Shown here piece by piece: positions 47,720 through 58,299 of a stretch of 64,000 bases of DNA. The stretch lies in assembly GCF_029784155.1 (NCBI RefSeq), contig NC_073691.1, forward strand, positions 132,804,714 through 132,868,713, written 5' to 3'. Positions within the stretch are counted from its first letter, which is position 1. Every line of letters begins with the position of its first letter. The notes under the pieces were generated by a model. That model searched no databases. It saw only the letters and a program-made list of their open reading frames with translations, and had not been told where the DNA came from. Origin of the DNA: Uranotaenia lowii. Taxonomy: Eukaryota; Arthropoda; Insecta; Diptera; Culicidae. The position numbers and the translations under genes were made by a program.

Positions 47720-48870
47720 AATTTGAAATCTTTTGCCATCAATCTCTTATTACATGAACTCAATTTCTGATTTTTTAAGTTTCTGAGAAACAACTCCTCA
47801 GAAATTACGCTTTCCGCTGAACCACAATCTACCTCCATTGTCAAACGCTTGTTTTTAATCAGAGTTTTCACATAACATGGACCATTCGATCTGATTTTAG
47901 ATCCAGACCTAGAAGCGATCATTAAACAAGATAGTTCCTCATCACTATCCGTTTCCAAATCAGTTTTTAATCGCTTGAAAATTGAAGAAGAAGTAGAAGG
48001 AACAATAGTTTTAGGAGTATCCAAAAATTTGACACTATTTTGATTTCTATTAGAATTCCTGTTATTTTGTTTCAATTGATAGCAAAATTTTCTAGTGTGT
48101 CCTCTTTTTTTGCAAAATGAACAAACAAAAACTTTCTTTTCATTACTGAAGCGATTTCTGCTTGAAAAAAGATCTCCACTTCTACTACGTGATGAAAATG
48201 AACGATTATTAAAATTGTTACGATCCCTACTGCGATCTCGGCTTCTAAAATTTTTTGATAACTTATTTTGGTAAACTCGGTTGTTGTTATTATTATTGTA
48301 AGGGCGAGAACCTAGGCGCGAAATAATGTTAACATTTTTCTCCTTCTTTCTGCTCAGAAAACGGGTACGATTCATAGCATGCTCATGATTAAGAATCAAT
48401 TGCTCAGCTCTTTCAGCTGTTAAATCTTTTTCATTAAAAAGTTGTTTTTATAATTCTTCAACGTTTACACCAATTGCCAAAACGTCCCAAATTCCCCTTT
48501 GCTTCAATTCCCCCAAATTACATTTCTTCGCCAAAACTTTGACGGCTAAAATGAAGTCTTCCGCTTTCTCATAGTCACCTTGACGCCTCGTCCAAAATTC
48601 CTCGCTTTGCAAAATTTCCGTATCCGATTTATCGAAACGTTTATTCAATGCTTCCGTGATCTCTTTATATGTGAGATCTCGGAAGTTACGTCCGGGAAAC
48701 AGTTTTTTTAATTCGGAATATACTTCCTGTCCACACACAGCCAAAAAAGAAACTTTGTACCTGGCTTCAGTGTATTCGTTGTGTTCAAATATAAATTCTA
48801 ATTGTTCAAGGCATTGCGAAAAAGGAACTGAACCAGGAATGTATGGTTCCATAGTTGCAGTTAAAGCCAT
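47701..48870 (-). pseudogene. G1 gag and protease, broken
   Basis: Starts at ATG 48,870 (MALTATMEPYIPGSVPF). The capsid-like part ends at a TAA (48,448-48,450) in the middle of an otherwise continuous frame that resumes QLFNEKDLTAERAEQL. The nucleocapsid-like part is rich in Arg/Ser/Asn and has one zinc knuckle, CSFCKKRGHTRKFC (CX2CX4HX4C). The aspartic protease follows with MEVDCGSAESVISEELF; its active-site triplet reads DCG instead of the usual D-S/T-G. A frameshift near 47,710-47,740 separates it from RT. Confidence 0.85.
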
Positions 48871-48879
48871 AATGGTTTA

Positions 48880-49944
48880 ATAAAAATGCGATTTGCTAAT
48901 AAGTGCAGTACAATATTCAAAAAGATGAGAAAAATAATAAAAAAAATATCGTTAAAATAACCCAAAAAGGGCAAATAAATGCTTCAAAATGATCAGTTTG
49001 CTAAAATCAATTAAAAATACAATGGAAAAATAACATACCTGAACCACCCTAATCGTCCCAACTTCTACAAGATCTGCTTCGGTCGCAAAAAAACAATCAC
49101 CAAAATTTGTGAATTTATCACTACCAGGCTTCTGGCAGCAGCAACAGTCTTCAATCCGGGTTAAAAGATTCCTGAATAGTCCTCCGGTTGGGTCTTTCCA
49201 ACAACAGCAACAGGGCAACAGCATCAACAGTGCAACAGCAAGCAAAATTTTCCAGGCAGCACCAACGCAAACAGCAACAGCAAGATTTCGGTTTACAACC
49301 CTCTGGGTGAAAAAAGAACAGCAATCAAACAGCAGGCAACAATCCCACTGGGCACAATCGTGAGAAAACTCCTTTAGTTGAGCACTTTAAGCACGAAATT
49401 GTCGATCAAAATAATTCACACTTTGTGAATTCTGCAATTTTGACAAACTCAAATTGCCACAGCTGATTTTGATTGTCTCTGTCGTAGTGAGACAGTTGTC
49501 GTGAGTAGAGCAAACAAAAAGGGATAACCAAAATGGTGCACTCACAAAAATTTCACCTCGTGGCAAACAAAATGGTGGTACACATGTAATAATGTTACGC
49601 AAAATTTTCGAAAGAAAATCGTCAAAATTTCACTTAGTGAAATCAATAGTTTTAAAATGCTTTCTCTCAATAATTGTTCTGTATATAAAAAAAAATCGTG
49701 TGGAGGAATAGTCAAAAAAATCACAGAACAATGGTTTTTACGAAAAATTGGTTACAGTACCTTGCTGAACAATGGCTCCTTTGTTCAGATGAAAAAAAAC
49801 GTGGTTTTTCGGGAAACCAGCAAAAACGAACTCCTCCGTTGACCAAACAAGAATTCCAAAAGGAATATTAAAAACAATTCTTCTTGTTAATCTACCACAC
49901 GCGAAAAACTTTCGAAATACAACTTTCTTATCTATATATAAAAA
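48880..49944. other. G1 leader / putative 5' LTR region
   Basis: Between gag and the resuming transposon lies about 1 kb with a CAACAG-rich patch at 49,135-49,340 and AT-rich sequence beyond. It should contain the 5' LTR and primer-binding site of G1, but I find no copy of the 178-bp candidate 3' LTR, so either the 5' end is diverged or replaced, or the LTR call is wrong. Confidence 0.45.
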
Positions 49945-50839
49945 AAAAACTTTATCCTCGTCGCCAAACTGATATATCTTGACTGTTGTGGGTTATGACG
50001 TTGTGGGTCTTCAGGAGGGGAAGCAGCCGCTTCTGGAGGCATCCTTTCATGTACGCCTGTCCGTTCATCGTGTCCTGGGTCACGAAAGATGCACTCCGTT
50101 TCCCGCACGTGCAGATGGCTTGCCAAACCAGTAATTTATTCGCAAATTTGGACATCTTCTGAGCGCGGACATTCTCCGGAACGCTGAACTTATCCTTGGC
50201 CGTGAAAAACAGGTTACGGGAATCTGTTTGAAGTCGGATTTCACATATGTTCCGTCGACAATGATAAAGCATTCAACTTTCGTCAGCATGTTAAGGTACA
50301 ACTTCCTGGCACGGGTTTTGGCGAACTTGTTCTGCTTCTCGTCGCGATTAGGGGCCTTTTGTACCTTGATTGTTCAAAGCCCAGCCTTAGTTTTGGCCTG
50401 CTGGACTTCGGCTACGGTGCAGCTTCTTAGCCACATCCCGACCGGAGGCATTCCGGGTTCGTTTGAAGGCCTCAACTACGCGGTTGTGATTTTTGGTGTT
50501 GGACGGAATACCTTTTTCTTCACTTCTGGGCCTCCGATCGGTGGTCAATTGTTCCACGAACCGCACAATCGCGACACCGTGGAATTCGCGAATCCCAAGG
50601 TTTTAGCGATGGAACGATGCGAGAGATCCTTGTTCTCGAGATGAATGAGCAAGATTTTATCACGCACGAGTTGTTCTTTCGACTCCATTTCGCCGAGTTT
50701 TGATCACAGGAGTTAAAAATTTGCAGGATATAAACAATGCACTATGAACTCAATCCACCAAAATGTTCATTAAATTCTACCCAACCGTTAAAAAGTTAAA
50801 GCAATTTCATAGTGTGGCAATTTCATCGTGGACACCCTT
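49945..50839 (-). mobile_element. DD37E-type Tc1/mariner element, 5' part (right of the gypsy insertion)
   Basis: From the right TIR (50,839) the minus strand shows untranslated DNA, decayed DNA-binding region, then the transposase core: KLYLNMLTKVECFIIVDGTY with the first catalytic D, VKSDFKQIP, FTAKDKFSVPENVRAQKMSK, LLVWQAICTCGKRSASFVTQ and CLQKRLLPLLKTHN. It stops at an A-rich junction with G1 near 49,945. The second catalytic D (PDLASCHY block) should lie at the junction and is not visible. Several frameshifts are present. Confidence 0.85.
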
Positions 50840-50841
50840 TA

Positions 50842-51300
50842 TAAGCGCTTTCTTCACCGGGTATCCTGTTTTTACAGTTTTCATGGCCTGTTTGGGACGG
50901 TGAGTGCTTTTCGATTGACAATTGCTCTTGCCATGGTTTTTGGAATGCATATAGAGGATCAAACCGATGAAAAAATTGAAATCTCGGAGAAACTTATGTG
51001 TTTGTTTAACCTGACCTTTCAGAGTCCGTCTTACCAGCCTAAGCAACTTTTTTTTCAAAACGATTGTTGCTCAAGCCCTCTGACCGAAATTAGCTGATTT
51101 TTCTCTAGATGGTTAAAGAAAAGCCTAATAGACAGCCCACCTTTGAAAACGGTCGTAGTTTTCGAAATTGTCGCAAGTTATGAACTACTTCTGATTAGAC
51201 ACAATCACATCAAATAATGGACAAAGTTTTTATTTATTTTGTTTACTATTATGAGACCTTGCTTGATGCAAATAAACGAAGGGTCTCTAAAGTGTTGATA
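50842..51300. other. Gap without recognised gene
   Basis: A minus-strand open stretch (51,058-50,842) contains CQSKSTHRPKQAMKTVKTGY and could be a decayed transposon coding fragment. A donor-like GTGAGT at 50,900 and acceptor-like CTTTCAG at 51,022 occur on the plus strand. No family assigned. Confidence 0.4.
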
Positions 51301-52480
51301 CACTTAGGCAAACAGCCTAGGCCGAGCAGCCAGGGTGGCACTTAAGCGAGCTATTAAAACAAGCAAAGAGAACTGTTACAGAGTGTTATGCCAGAGCGTA
51401 GATGATAACCCATGGGGCCAAGCCTACAGAGTTGCACTGGCGAGATTCGCTGGCCCAAGGTGGCTGACCGAAAAGTATCCGGAAAAACTGAGAGAGATTG
51501 TTGCACATCTTTCCGCAGCTTGGCCCGACGCAGTTGCCACTTACCCCGTACGACGCGGGTGCCCACGACATCTAGCCAGTAACGAACGAGGAACTTGTGG
51601 CTATCGCTAAGAAACTTGCGATGATACGGCCCGGACGGAATCCCAAATACAGTGCTGAAGGTGGCTGTACAGACCATTCCGGATACTTTCAGAGTGGTAA
51701 TACAAAAGTTTCGCGACGAGAAAACTTTTCCAAATTCTTGGAAAACGGCGAAATTGGTGCTACTAACAAAACCTGGGAAGCCACCAGGGCATCCATTACC
51801 ATACAGACCCATTTGTCTGCTGGTCATCCTTGGTAAGCTACTGAAGAGGATAATATTTAACGGACTTAATATTCGGAAAGGGAGATCTACGGTGAACGCC
51901 TTCCGAATGGTGACAGAGTACGCGAAGCGCGCATATAAAAAGAAGCGGACAGGTGCTCGTCACTGCGTCATTGTATCAATCGACGTTGAGAATGCCTTCA
52001 ACAATGCCAGCTGGGAAGCAACTGCCAAAGGATACCCTCTGCATGATAATAGGAAGCTTCTAGGATAATCGAGTCCTGACGTACGAAATCGAAACTGGGT
52101 TACGATCTACTGCCCTAACAGCGGGTGTTCCACAGGGTTCCATTATCGGACCTATGCTTTGGAATGCCATGTAGAATGAGGTGTTAACACTGAAAGGCGT
52201 GCAGAAAGTCGGATTTGCTAACGGAGGAGCGGCCTAGAGCTCCGCGATAGAGCTAGAGCGCAACAGATCCAAATAACGGAGCACACATCGGCTGATAACC
52301 ATGCGAGTGTCCTGTCCACGAAGCAAGAGCTGTTAGAGGAGTGCGTAAAATTCAACGAGCAGCGTCAATGCTCAAGTGGCAGAAGCAATGGGACACATCG
52401 AACAACGCAAGATGGAAGCACAGGCTAATCCCGTGACTTTTAGACTGGGTAAATCGGAAGTATGGAGTGGTCAACTTCTA

Positions 52481-53470
52481 CACTGCAAAAAATCCACATA
52501 TTTGGAATATGTGTTAGCCTTATAGATTTTTGCAATTTGATTCCCATTTGGAAAATACGTGCCCACACATATAGAATTCAAGATTATAACTTTTATATGC
52601 GTCACATAAAAGTTATAAAGTCCCACACATATTATGAGCGTACACTGTACTAAAATATCTGCCTACTTTAGGGCGTTTAAATACTTGCCTACTCAAAGGC
52701 GATTTTTAATGTTTGAATTCGTTTTTCGGAAGAACATTTGAATTTATTTTGGCTATCGAGACATTCCTGTATAAATTTTTATTTTTTATTCCGGCATGAT
52801 AATTTAATAACAATGAACTTTGCTCTTCCTCGTCCTTGAATAACTCGTACTTTTGTCTCGCGTTTCTATTTCACTGGAATTCGGATCCTTATCAATCTCC
52901 AGGAGTCTTTGTCGGGATTTTTCTGAAACATAATATGTGTTACAAACCTAAATTCGATCAAATGAACTATAAACTCACCTTCTGAATTGTATGAGTAAAC
53001 GATTGCCGGTTTTGGAAGGGCCAACCACCCTGCCCTGAGTGTAACCGGTACCCGAAGGCAAGTCACCAGCTGGAACCCGGATGCGAATGGTATCAAACTT
53101 GGACCATTTCCGGGCGACCAATTTCTGGAACGAACGAATTTCACCATCTCGGTCGGTAGCCAGTTTTTTTGCGGGATAGAAAAGAATAAATCAATGAAGA
53201 TCCACTTCTATAATGTTTATAAACAATTAATTACTTTACTAGTTGACGCCAACTTGTTCTTCAGGTCGGCCATTTTTATGACATGAAAATTTTCAAAGAC
53301 TAAAATCATATAAATTATGTGTCAATATCATATAAACTTCATATTTTGACCATAAATTTTATGTGTGACATATGATAATCATATGAATCATATGAAATCT
53401 AAGCGTAGAACAATTTTTAAGACGTATGTGTGGGGGAAACATACATCCTAAGTGTGGATTTTTTGCAGTG
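52481..53470 (-). mobile_element. TIR mini-gene cassette C (990 bp), inserted in the R1-like LINE
   Basis: TA at 52,479-52,480 and 53,471-53,472. The inverted ends are CACTGCAAAAAATCCACATA and, in reverse, CACTGCAAAAAATCCACACT, 18 identical bases. Flanks are rich in CATATAA/TTATATG and ACACATAT words in both orientations (52,500-52,640 and 53,280-53,420). The centre holds a three-exon gene model on the minus strand with AATAAA. LINE coding sequence resumes on both sides, which proves insertion. Confidence 0.85.
52892..53273 (-). CDS. Spliced mini-gene in cassette C, product unknown
   Basis: Minus strand. Exon 1 (53,273-53,235) starts AAAAATGGCC and reads MADLKNKLASTSK, followed by GTAATT. 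Intron 1 is about 66 nt; its acceptor is degraded (CCCGCAAAAAAA where CCCGCAG is expected). Exon 2 (about 53,169-52,979) contains LATDRDGEIRSFQKLVARK, VPAGDLPSGTGYTQGRV and GPSKTGNRLLIQF. Intron 2 (52,978-52,923, 56 nt) has donor GTGAGT and acceptor TTTCAG. Exon 3 adds KIPTKTPGD and TGA at 52,894-52,892. AATAAA lies at about 52,785. The product would be ~86 residues and basic, with no signal peptide or recognised domain. The frame is kept across intron 2 exactly. Confidence 0.55.
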
Positions 53471-54221
53471 TATGTATATGACGCAGTTCGAGTCATGGGT
53501 GCTTTAAGCAATACCTTCATCGGTTTAAGCTTATCAGCTCGCCTTATTACCCGGAATGCGTAGAAATGCTATCTTTGTCTGCGCCAGGTTCATTTCAAGG
53601 TGTGAACAACTTCAAAATTTGAACGCTGAAAATATTGTGAGATGAATGTGTCGCGACGAACAGTCGTGGCATGCGATAGTCGACGAAATCTCGCAAATCA
53701 TGCACGATCTAATAAGAATCAGGACAGATGATGAACGGAGAGAGTGAGATAGTAAACCAAATTTGACAAGCTAATGGAAGGTCTTGGGCCTCGTATGATA
53801 CTTCAATTCAAAAGCAACGCGACCTTAGGGCGCGGTTCAACCCTTATCTGGAATTATACGTGTGGTGGGACTTAAAAGGTCTCACGTACTCAGCTACGAT
53901 CTTTCCTGCAGCAAAAGGCAGCAGAGATACCATTCGGGGTGGTCGTGACGGGATTCTAGCTTGGTAGTTTCTCAATCGGCCATGCCTTGGTGGTTAGAGG
54001 ATAAAGGAGAAAGAAGATAAAGGAGTAAAAGCAAAATTGAGAAAAAGGAAAATAAAAAAAACTTAGGCACACATATTCTCAGCATTAGATTTATGCCATA
54101 CATTGTAATTTTCGAAATATTGAAAGTGACCGTTTACCCGCTGTTCAAAATATGTATTTTTGATAGTTAATATTTTTGTAAATCTATCATAAACGGCAAA
54201 ACCAAAGATTAAAATTCTCAT

Positions 54222-55067
54222 CTCGCTAATTTTGAAATACTCAGAGCCCGACTCCATTTTACTCAGACATCGCCGTTTGTATGGCGCGTCCGTCGCTTGA
54301 TCTAAAACGACTCAGTTTTTCCGAGTGACGACTACTCAGACGACTCGAAAATTGACACTCAGCTAATTTGAGTCCTTGAAGGCGACAACTGAGTAAATTT
54401 GGATCAGTTTTTGCGAGGCAGTCGACTTTGTTTGTTTTCGACAACAAATAATTGAGAAATTTATATGGTAAATGTCAATTTTTATCGGTAATCTAATTAT
54501 AATAACGTCATTTTGATCATTTTACAGGGAATCGCGATGATTTTTTGTCGAATCCGAGGTGCGTAATAAAACATTTGTCGAATGCGTAGCAAATTTACCG
54601 GTGGAAAAGTCCAGGAACGAAGTTAAACATCATCTCATCAAAAAACAGGCATGCAGTGGTTGCGTTGGTCAAAAAGAAACATTTCCAATCCGGTAACGCA
54701 GAATAAAGTCCCGTAGGAGGCGTCAAAAACCCGGCGGGGGACAAACAGAAAAATAAAAAAGTTCAACATCAAGGATATTTTTTTTAATAAAGATTTATGT
54801 GCACTTTTTCGACTTTTTATTCATTGAATAAACAAATCCATCATTTTGTCAACATTTATACAGGTTTTTACTTTTCTAGCATTAAAATTCCGGTCAAAAA
54901 CCGTTCCGAAATCATTTACGCATTCTGAGTAACCCCGACTCAGAAGTCGCGAAAAGGGCAGTTAGTCAGTTCTGAGTAAAGGCCGTTTAGTCAGAACTGA
55001 GTAAGTGCGGTTTTGGCGACAACTGAGTAACCGTCACTCTGAACTGAGTAGCTGAAAGTTAGCGAGA
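54222..55067 (+). mobile_element. TIR cassette-like element E (846 bp)
   Basis: The inverted ends read TCTCGCTAATTTTGAAATAC on the left and, in reverse, TCTCGCTAACTTTCAGCTAC on the right, both leading into TACTCAG. Flanks repeat ACTCAG/CTGAGT about a dozen times in opposite orientation (54,237-54,400 and 54,925-55,050). The middle has splice signals and AATAAA (about 54,785). The TIR differs from the CAC-type of A-C, and I cannot define a target duplication, so it may belong to another group with the same layout. Confidence 0.6.
54440..54572 (+). pseudogene. Candidate spliced mini-gene remnant in element E
   Basis: An exon ends in TATATG at 54,467, followed by GTAAAT. The intron 54,468-54,527 (60 nt) ends ATTTTACAG. 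The next exon reads GIAMIFCRIRGA then TAA within 39 nt. As in B and D the ATG abuts the donor. The frame is short, so the gene is probably decayed or non-coding. Confidence 0.35.
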
Positions 55068-55877
55068 TTGAAACCCGCAGATAACACCATTAACTACGAA
55101 TGGGTTTTCTAAAAACCACAAAACACCCGTCCGTGTATGAGAAAAACATGGGTTTATATAAACCATCGCTTAAAGGGTCCAAAGTAGGACCACTAACCCT
55201 ATATAGGAATGAAACTCTTAAAAAAGTGGAAACTACACGGGCATTTTTATATGAACAAGATGACTTTTTTTTTATATCCTTGTGGTATTGAACCATTTTT
55301 GTTTTTCAAAAATCAATTTAGCGGTATACTGAATGGTATGGACCAAGGTGTGTATATATACAGGATGTGTTACCGAATATCGAATTCCCGATTCAGCCAT
55401 TTTGGCTATTTAGGCTACACAACTATGCGGAACTCACGAAGTTTGTTTACCAACAAACCACAGAAAAGCTGAGCAAAAAATAAACAAACTCATTGAAAGC
55501 CCCGCTCACTCCTCTCCAACTTACTGTGAAAGTCGGAGAACCTCGTGTATCTAAGAACCGGTTTCACCGGTTTTGGTAAAACCGGTTAGACCAGCCTGCT
55601 ATTCATGCAAGGAATTAGGCCGGAACAAATTTGAAATCCTTCTTTTCTCACTTGCAGTTGAAACATCACAAGGGGGTGTGTATGATAATAACAAAATATT
55701 CGAATTTTCGATAAACTGAAACAAATTAGACAACATCTTGTATGCAACAAACTTGCATGCAATCTACATTTCACAAAATAAAACAACGACCGGGATTCGA
55801 CCTCATGCCCGCTGGCTTAGAAGATTTTGAGGCTATCCTCTACGCCACGGGCCATGCCGCAGGTTTATATACACGTT
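55068..55877. other. Gap without gene
   Basis: Contains a short patch of poly-T/A-rich DNA and a GGTTTCACCGGTTTTGGTAA/ACCGGTT repeat near 55,558-55,588. The open frames at 55,100-55,472 show no motif. Confidence 0.45.
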
Positions 55878-56290
55878 CACCTGGAGGACCTGCGTACACT
55901 CGGTGTATTCGAGCGACAAATGTTAAGAACCATCTTTGGCGGCGTGCAGGAGAACGGAGTGTGGAGGCTAAGGATTAACCACGAGCTCGCGCGACTCTAC
56001 GGCGAACCCAGTATCCAAAAGGTGGTGAAAGCTGGTCGGATACGCTAGGCAGGGCATGTTGCGAGAATGCCGGAAGACTGTACTGCAAAACAGTTGTTCG
56101 CTACAAAGCCGGTAGGAACAATGCAAGCAGGGGCGCAACGTGCAATGTGATAAGACCAAGTGGAGCGTGAGATGGCGAATGTGGGATGTCCGAGAAATTG
56201 GAAACGGTTGCCATGGACCGAGTGAGTTTTAGGTATTATGTTCGTAAAGTTATTTCGTGAGACGGAATACTACGAAAATAAAATAAATAA
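55878..56290 (+). pseudogene. 3'-end LINE fragment, same family as 4,569-5,583
   Basis: Plus strand encodes, with frameshifts and stops, LEDLRTLGVFERQMLRTIFG, GVQENGVWRLRINHE, LYGEPSIQKVVKAGRIR, AGHVARMPEDC and the end of the C-terminal region. It finishes with CGTGAGACGGAATACTACG and an AAAATAAAATAAATAAATG tail, the same 3' end as the minus-strand copy near 4.57 kb. The 5' end is truncated around the LEDLRT segment. Confidence 0.8.
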
Positions 56291-57050
56291 ATGTTCATAA
56301 CCTAAAATACGTTTCTCCTATCTGCAAAGTTTTCTCATGCCAAATGAAGAGTTATGAAAAATATTCTGTCAATTTTAATCAATGCGATAGAGACGAACGT
56401 AAACCCTGTATAAGAAATTTAGCTAAAAACGTTAGCCAGCCGTGTTTTCGAGATTGTTCGATCATATACAGCTCTCTTTTTTTATCTCTTCACCTGAAAT
56501 TGTTCGAATAATAACATGAATTATGAAATAACAGTTTTGGTCAACTCATAAACTTTGCATGTTATTTCATCAATTTGGATACGATTCCCCAGAATTTTCA
56601 AAATCCAAAAACATACTGTTTTTTAAACAGTCAGAACTCAGGAAAATAATTAACTAAAAATTAAAAAAATAATTACCGAATGAAACGTTAGAAATGTAGA
56701 AAACCATACTATATCTTTTTCATTTTATTTTTTGTAATAAAGAAGTTATGGATCAAAAACTCTGTGTTTGTTTGTGCACAAGCAAATAAAGCATGAATCA
56801 TCTTAAATCTGGACGCACTGTTTATTATAGCATACCGCTCCTAATATTTGGATCTGGAATGTTTTCACAGTATTTTGATTTGGAATGCTTCCTCTTTCAG
56901 TGTTAAAAAATTTCATAACGATTCGTTTTGTTTCAAAAAAAGTTACACGTGGTGGAAGCCGCGAGACGAAAATTCATTTCGGACACCCATGTCAAAAACG
57001 TGGTCGGGTTAAAAAATCGCAAAATCGTTAAAAATTGTCAAATCAATCGT
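56291..57050. other. Gap without gene
   Basis: AT-rich. ATTTCGGACACCCATGTCAA near 56,977-56,996 loosely recalls the DD37E element ends and may mark the start of the following transposase relic. Confidence 0.4.
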
Positions 57051-57059
57051 GTGCAGCGT

Positions 57060-57950
57060 TTTCAAACGTTTCCGTGAGATGTATACTATTGAGCGGCAGG
57101 TTCATATCAAGCGTCATAGTGGAACTAAGGATCGAAAAATGCATTTGAAGGTGTTGAAAACGTTCAAGGCAAACCCAGGGTAGTCGGACTATGTCATGAC
57201 ATCGCCAAGAAATTCAATGCCGACCGGTTCACCGTGAAAAGGATTCGTCTGCGCGAAGGAATAAGATCTTATCGGACCACTTAGCAACCAATCCGGACAT
57301 TAAAGCAGAATGTAGTAGCCAAAGGACGTGCCCAGAAATTATAAACAAGGTTCTAATGAAGTACGACGAATGCATCCTCATGGATAACGAAACGTACGTG
57401 AAGATGAATTTTGGGCAGCTTCCTGGCCAAAATTTTTATAAAAGCACTGGTCGGAGTGATAAGCCCGGCCAGTTAAAATTCGTTTTTGCCGATAAGTTTG
57501 CAAGAAAGTGTTTGATCTGGCAAGGTATTTGCAGCTGCGGACGAAAATCTCCGGTTTTTGTTACAAACAAGACCATGCACTTCAAGATGTACAACGAGGA
57601 GTGCCTAAGAAAACGTATTCTTCCGTACAATAGATCTCACAAAAGACCAGTAAAGTTTTGGCCTGATTTGGCTAGCTGCCACTACAGCAAAGAGGTACTA
57701 CACTGGTATCGGGATAACTGGGTGGATTTTGTCGAAAAAGAGATCAACCCACCCAACTGCCCTCAATTCCGCCCTGTTGAAAAATATTGGGCAATTGACA
57801 AGCAGAAGATGAAGAAGAATGGTAGGACGACTCGGGGTGCAACAGAGATGAAGAGATGGTGGAACAAAATAGTGTGTTAACTATGGAACATAGTTCGGGA
57901 AATAAAAATTTTGAAACGTTAGCAGCAATTATTTTGATGGTTAAACAGTA
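57060..57950 (+). mobile_element. DD37E-type Tc1/mariner transposase relic
   Basis: The DNA-binding region is readable in shifting frames at 57,080-57,350 (HDIAKKFNADRFTVKRIRLR, then RTLKQNVVAKGRAQ). From 57,356 the catalytic part is open for 174 codons. Terminal inverted repeats are not clear. This is the best-preserved transposase core of its kind in the window. Confidence 0.8.
57356..57880 (+). pseudogene. Tc1/mariner DD37E transposase catalytic domain
   Basis: Catalytic acids are visible: ILMDNETYVKMNF (first D), VKFWPDLASCHY (second D) and RPVEKYWAID (E). Thirty-seven residues separate the second D from the E, the DD37E spacing first described for mosquito ITmD37E elements. Other family blocks include DKPGQLKFVFADKFARKCLI and WQGICSCGRKSPVFVTN. 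The open frame starts at an internal methionine because a frameshift precedes it. The last part, KRWWNKIV, ends at TAA 57,878-57,880. All three acids are kept, yet the N-terminus is broken, so it is inactive as it stands. Confidence 0.85.
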
Positions 57951-58260
57951 TCAATGAAAACAAAAATCGAAAAAATGTGCGCAGTTACTATCAATAAGAA
58001 AATGAAATCTCATGATAAAATTGATTAAAAAAAACTGCAGATTTAATCTTGTAGAAACTGTTTCCACATTTCGTAATCTCTTAGCTGAAAACTTAATTTA
58101 ATTTTTTTTTAATTTTACCTCATGCCAGAACAATTGTTATATTAAGTGGTTGCTTTCAAGTGGAAACTGATTTTTGAAAGGAATTTAACATTTATTAAAC
58201 CAATGGAATAAAAACTGATCAATGGTTATCATACAATATATCTGAAACATAGATGTCACC
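57951..58260. other. Gap without gene
   Basis: AT-rich spacer between the transposase relic and the promoter region of the CDK-inhibitor gene. Nothing recognised. Confidence 0.5.
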
Positions 58261-58299
58261 ACTTTTATTCATCGCTTAAACTTTGAGAGAAACATTTCC

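Larger units (their letters stand above)
42025..49944 (-). mobile_element. Ty3/gypsy retrotransposon G1 (minus), inserted in the DD37E element
   Basis: Reading leftward: leader and possible 5' LTR region (about 49,940-48,880), gag (from 48,870), protease, reverse transcriptase, RNase H, integrase, a C-terminal extension to 42,346, a purine-rich tract (AAAGGGAAAAGGAAC) and a 3' LTR. Each domain is disabled by stops or frameshifts. A second gypsy fragment interrupts the integrase. Domain order PR-RT-RH-IN is that of Ty3/gypsy. The right boundary is approximate and I could not find a matching 5' LTR by eye. Confidence 0.8.
51305..53765 (+). pseudogene. R1-like LINE reverse transcriptase, decayed and split by cassette C
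   Basis: Left part (51,310-52,480): ARVALKRAIKTSKENCYRVL and DDNPWGQAYRVALARFAG from the region before RT, then PNSWKTAKLVLLTKPGKPPG, IRKGRSTVNAFRMVTEYAKR, IVSIDVENAFNNASW and, after frameshifts, TAGVPQGSIIGPMLWN and VGFANGG, where the catalytic AD pair is lost. Right part (53,473-53,765): after the insertion, MGALSNTFIGLSLSARL-like and CRDEQSWHAIVDEISQIM-like C-terminal sequence is readable in changing frames. R1 clade is inferred from the FRKGRSTVDAI/VDVxNAFNSASW/GVPQGS motif series. A purine-rich tail follows near 54,000. Confidence 0.8.
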
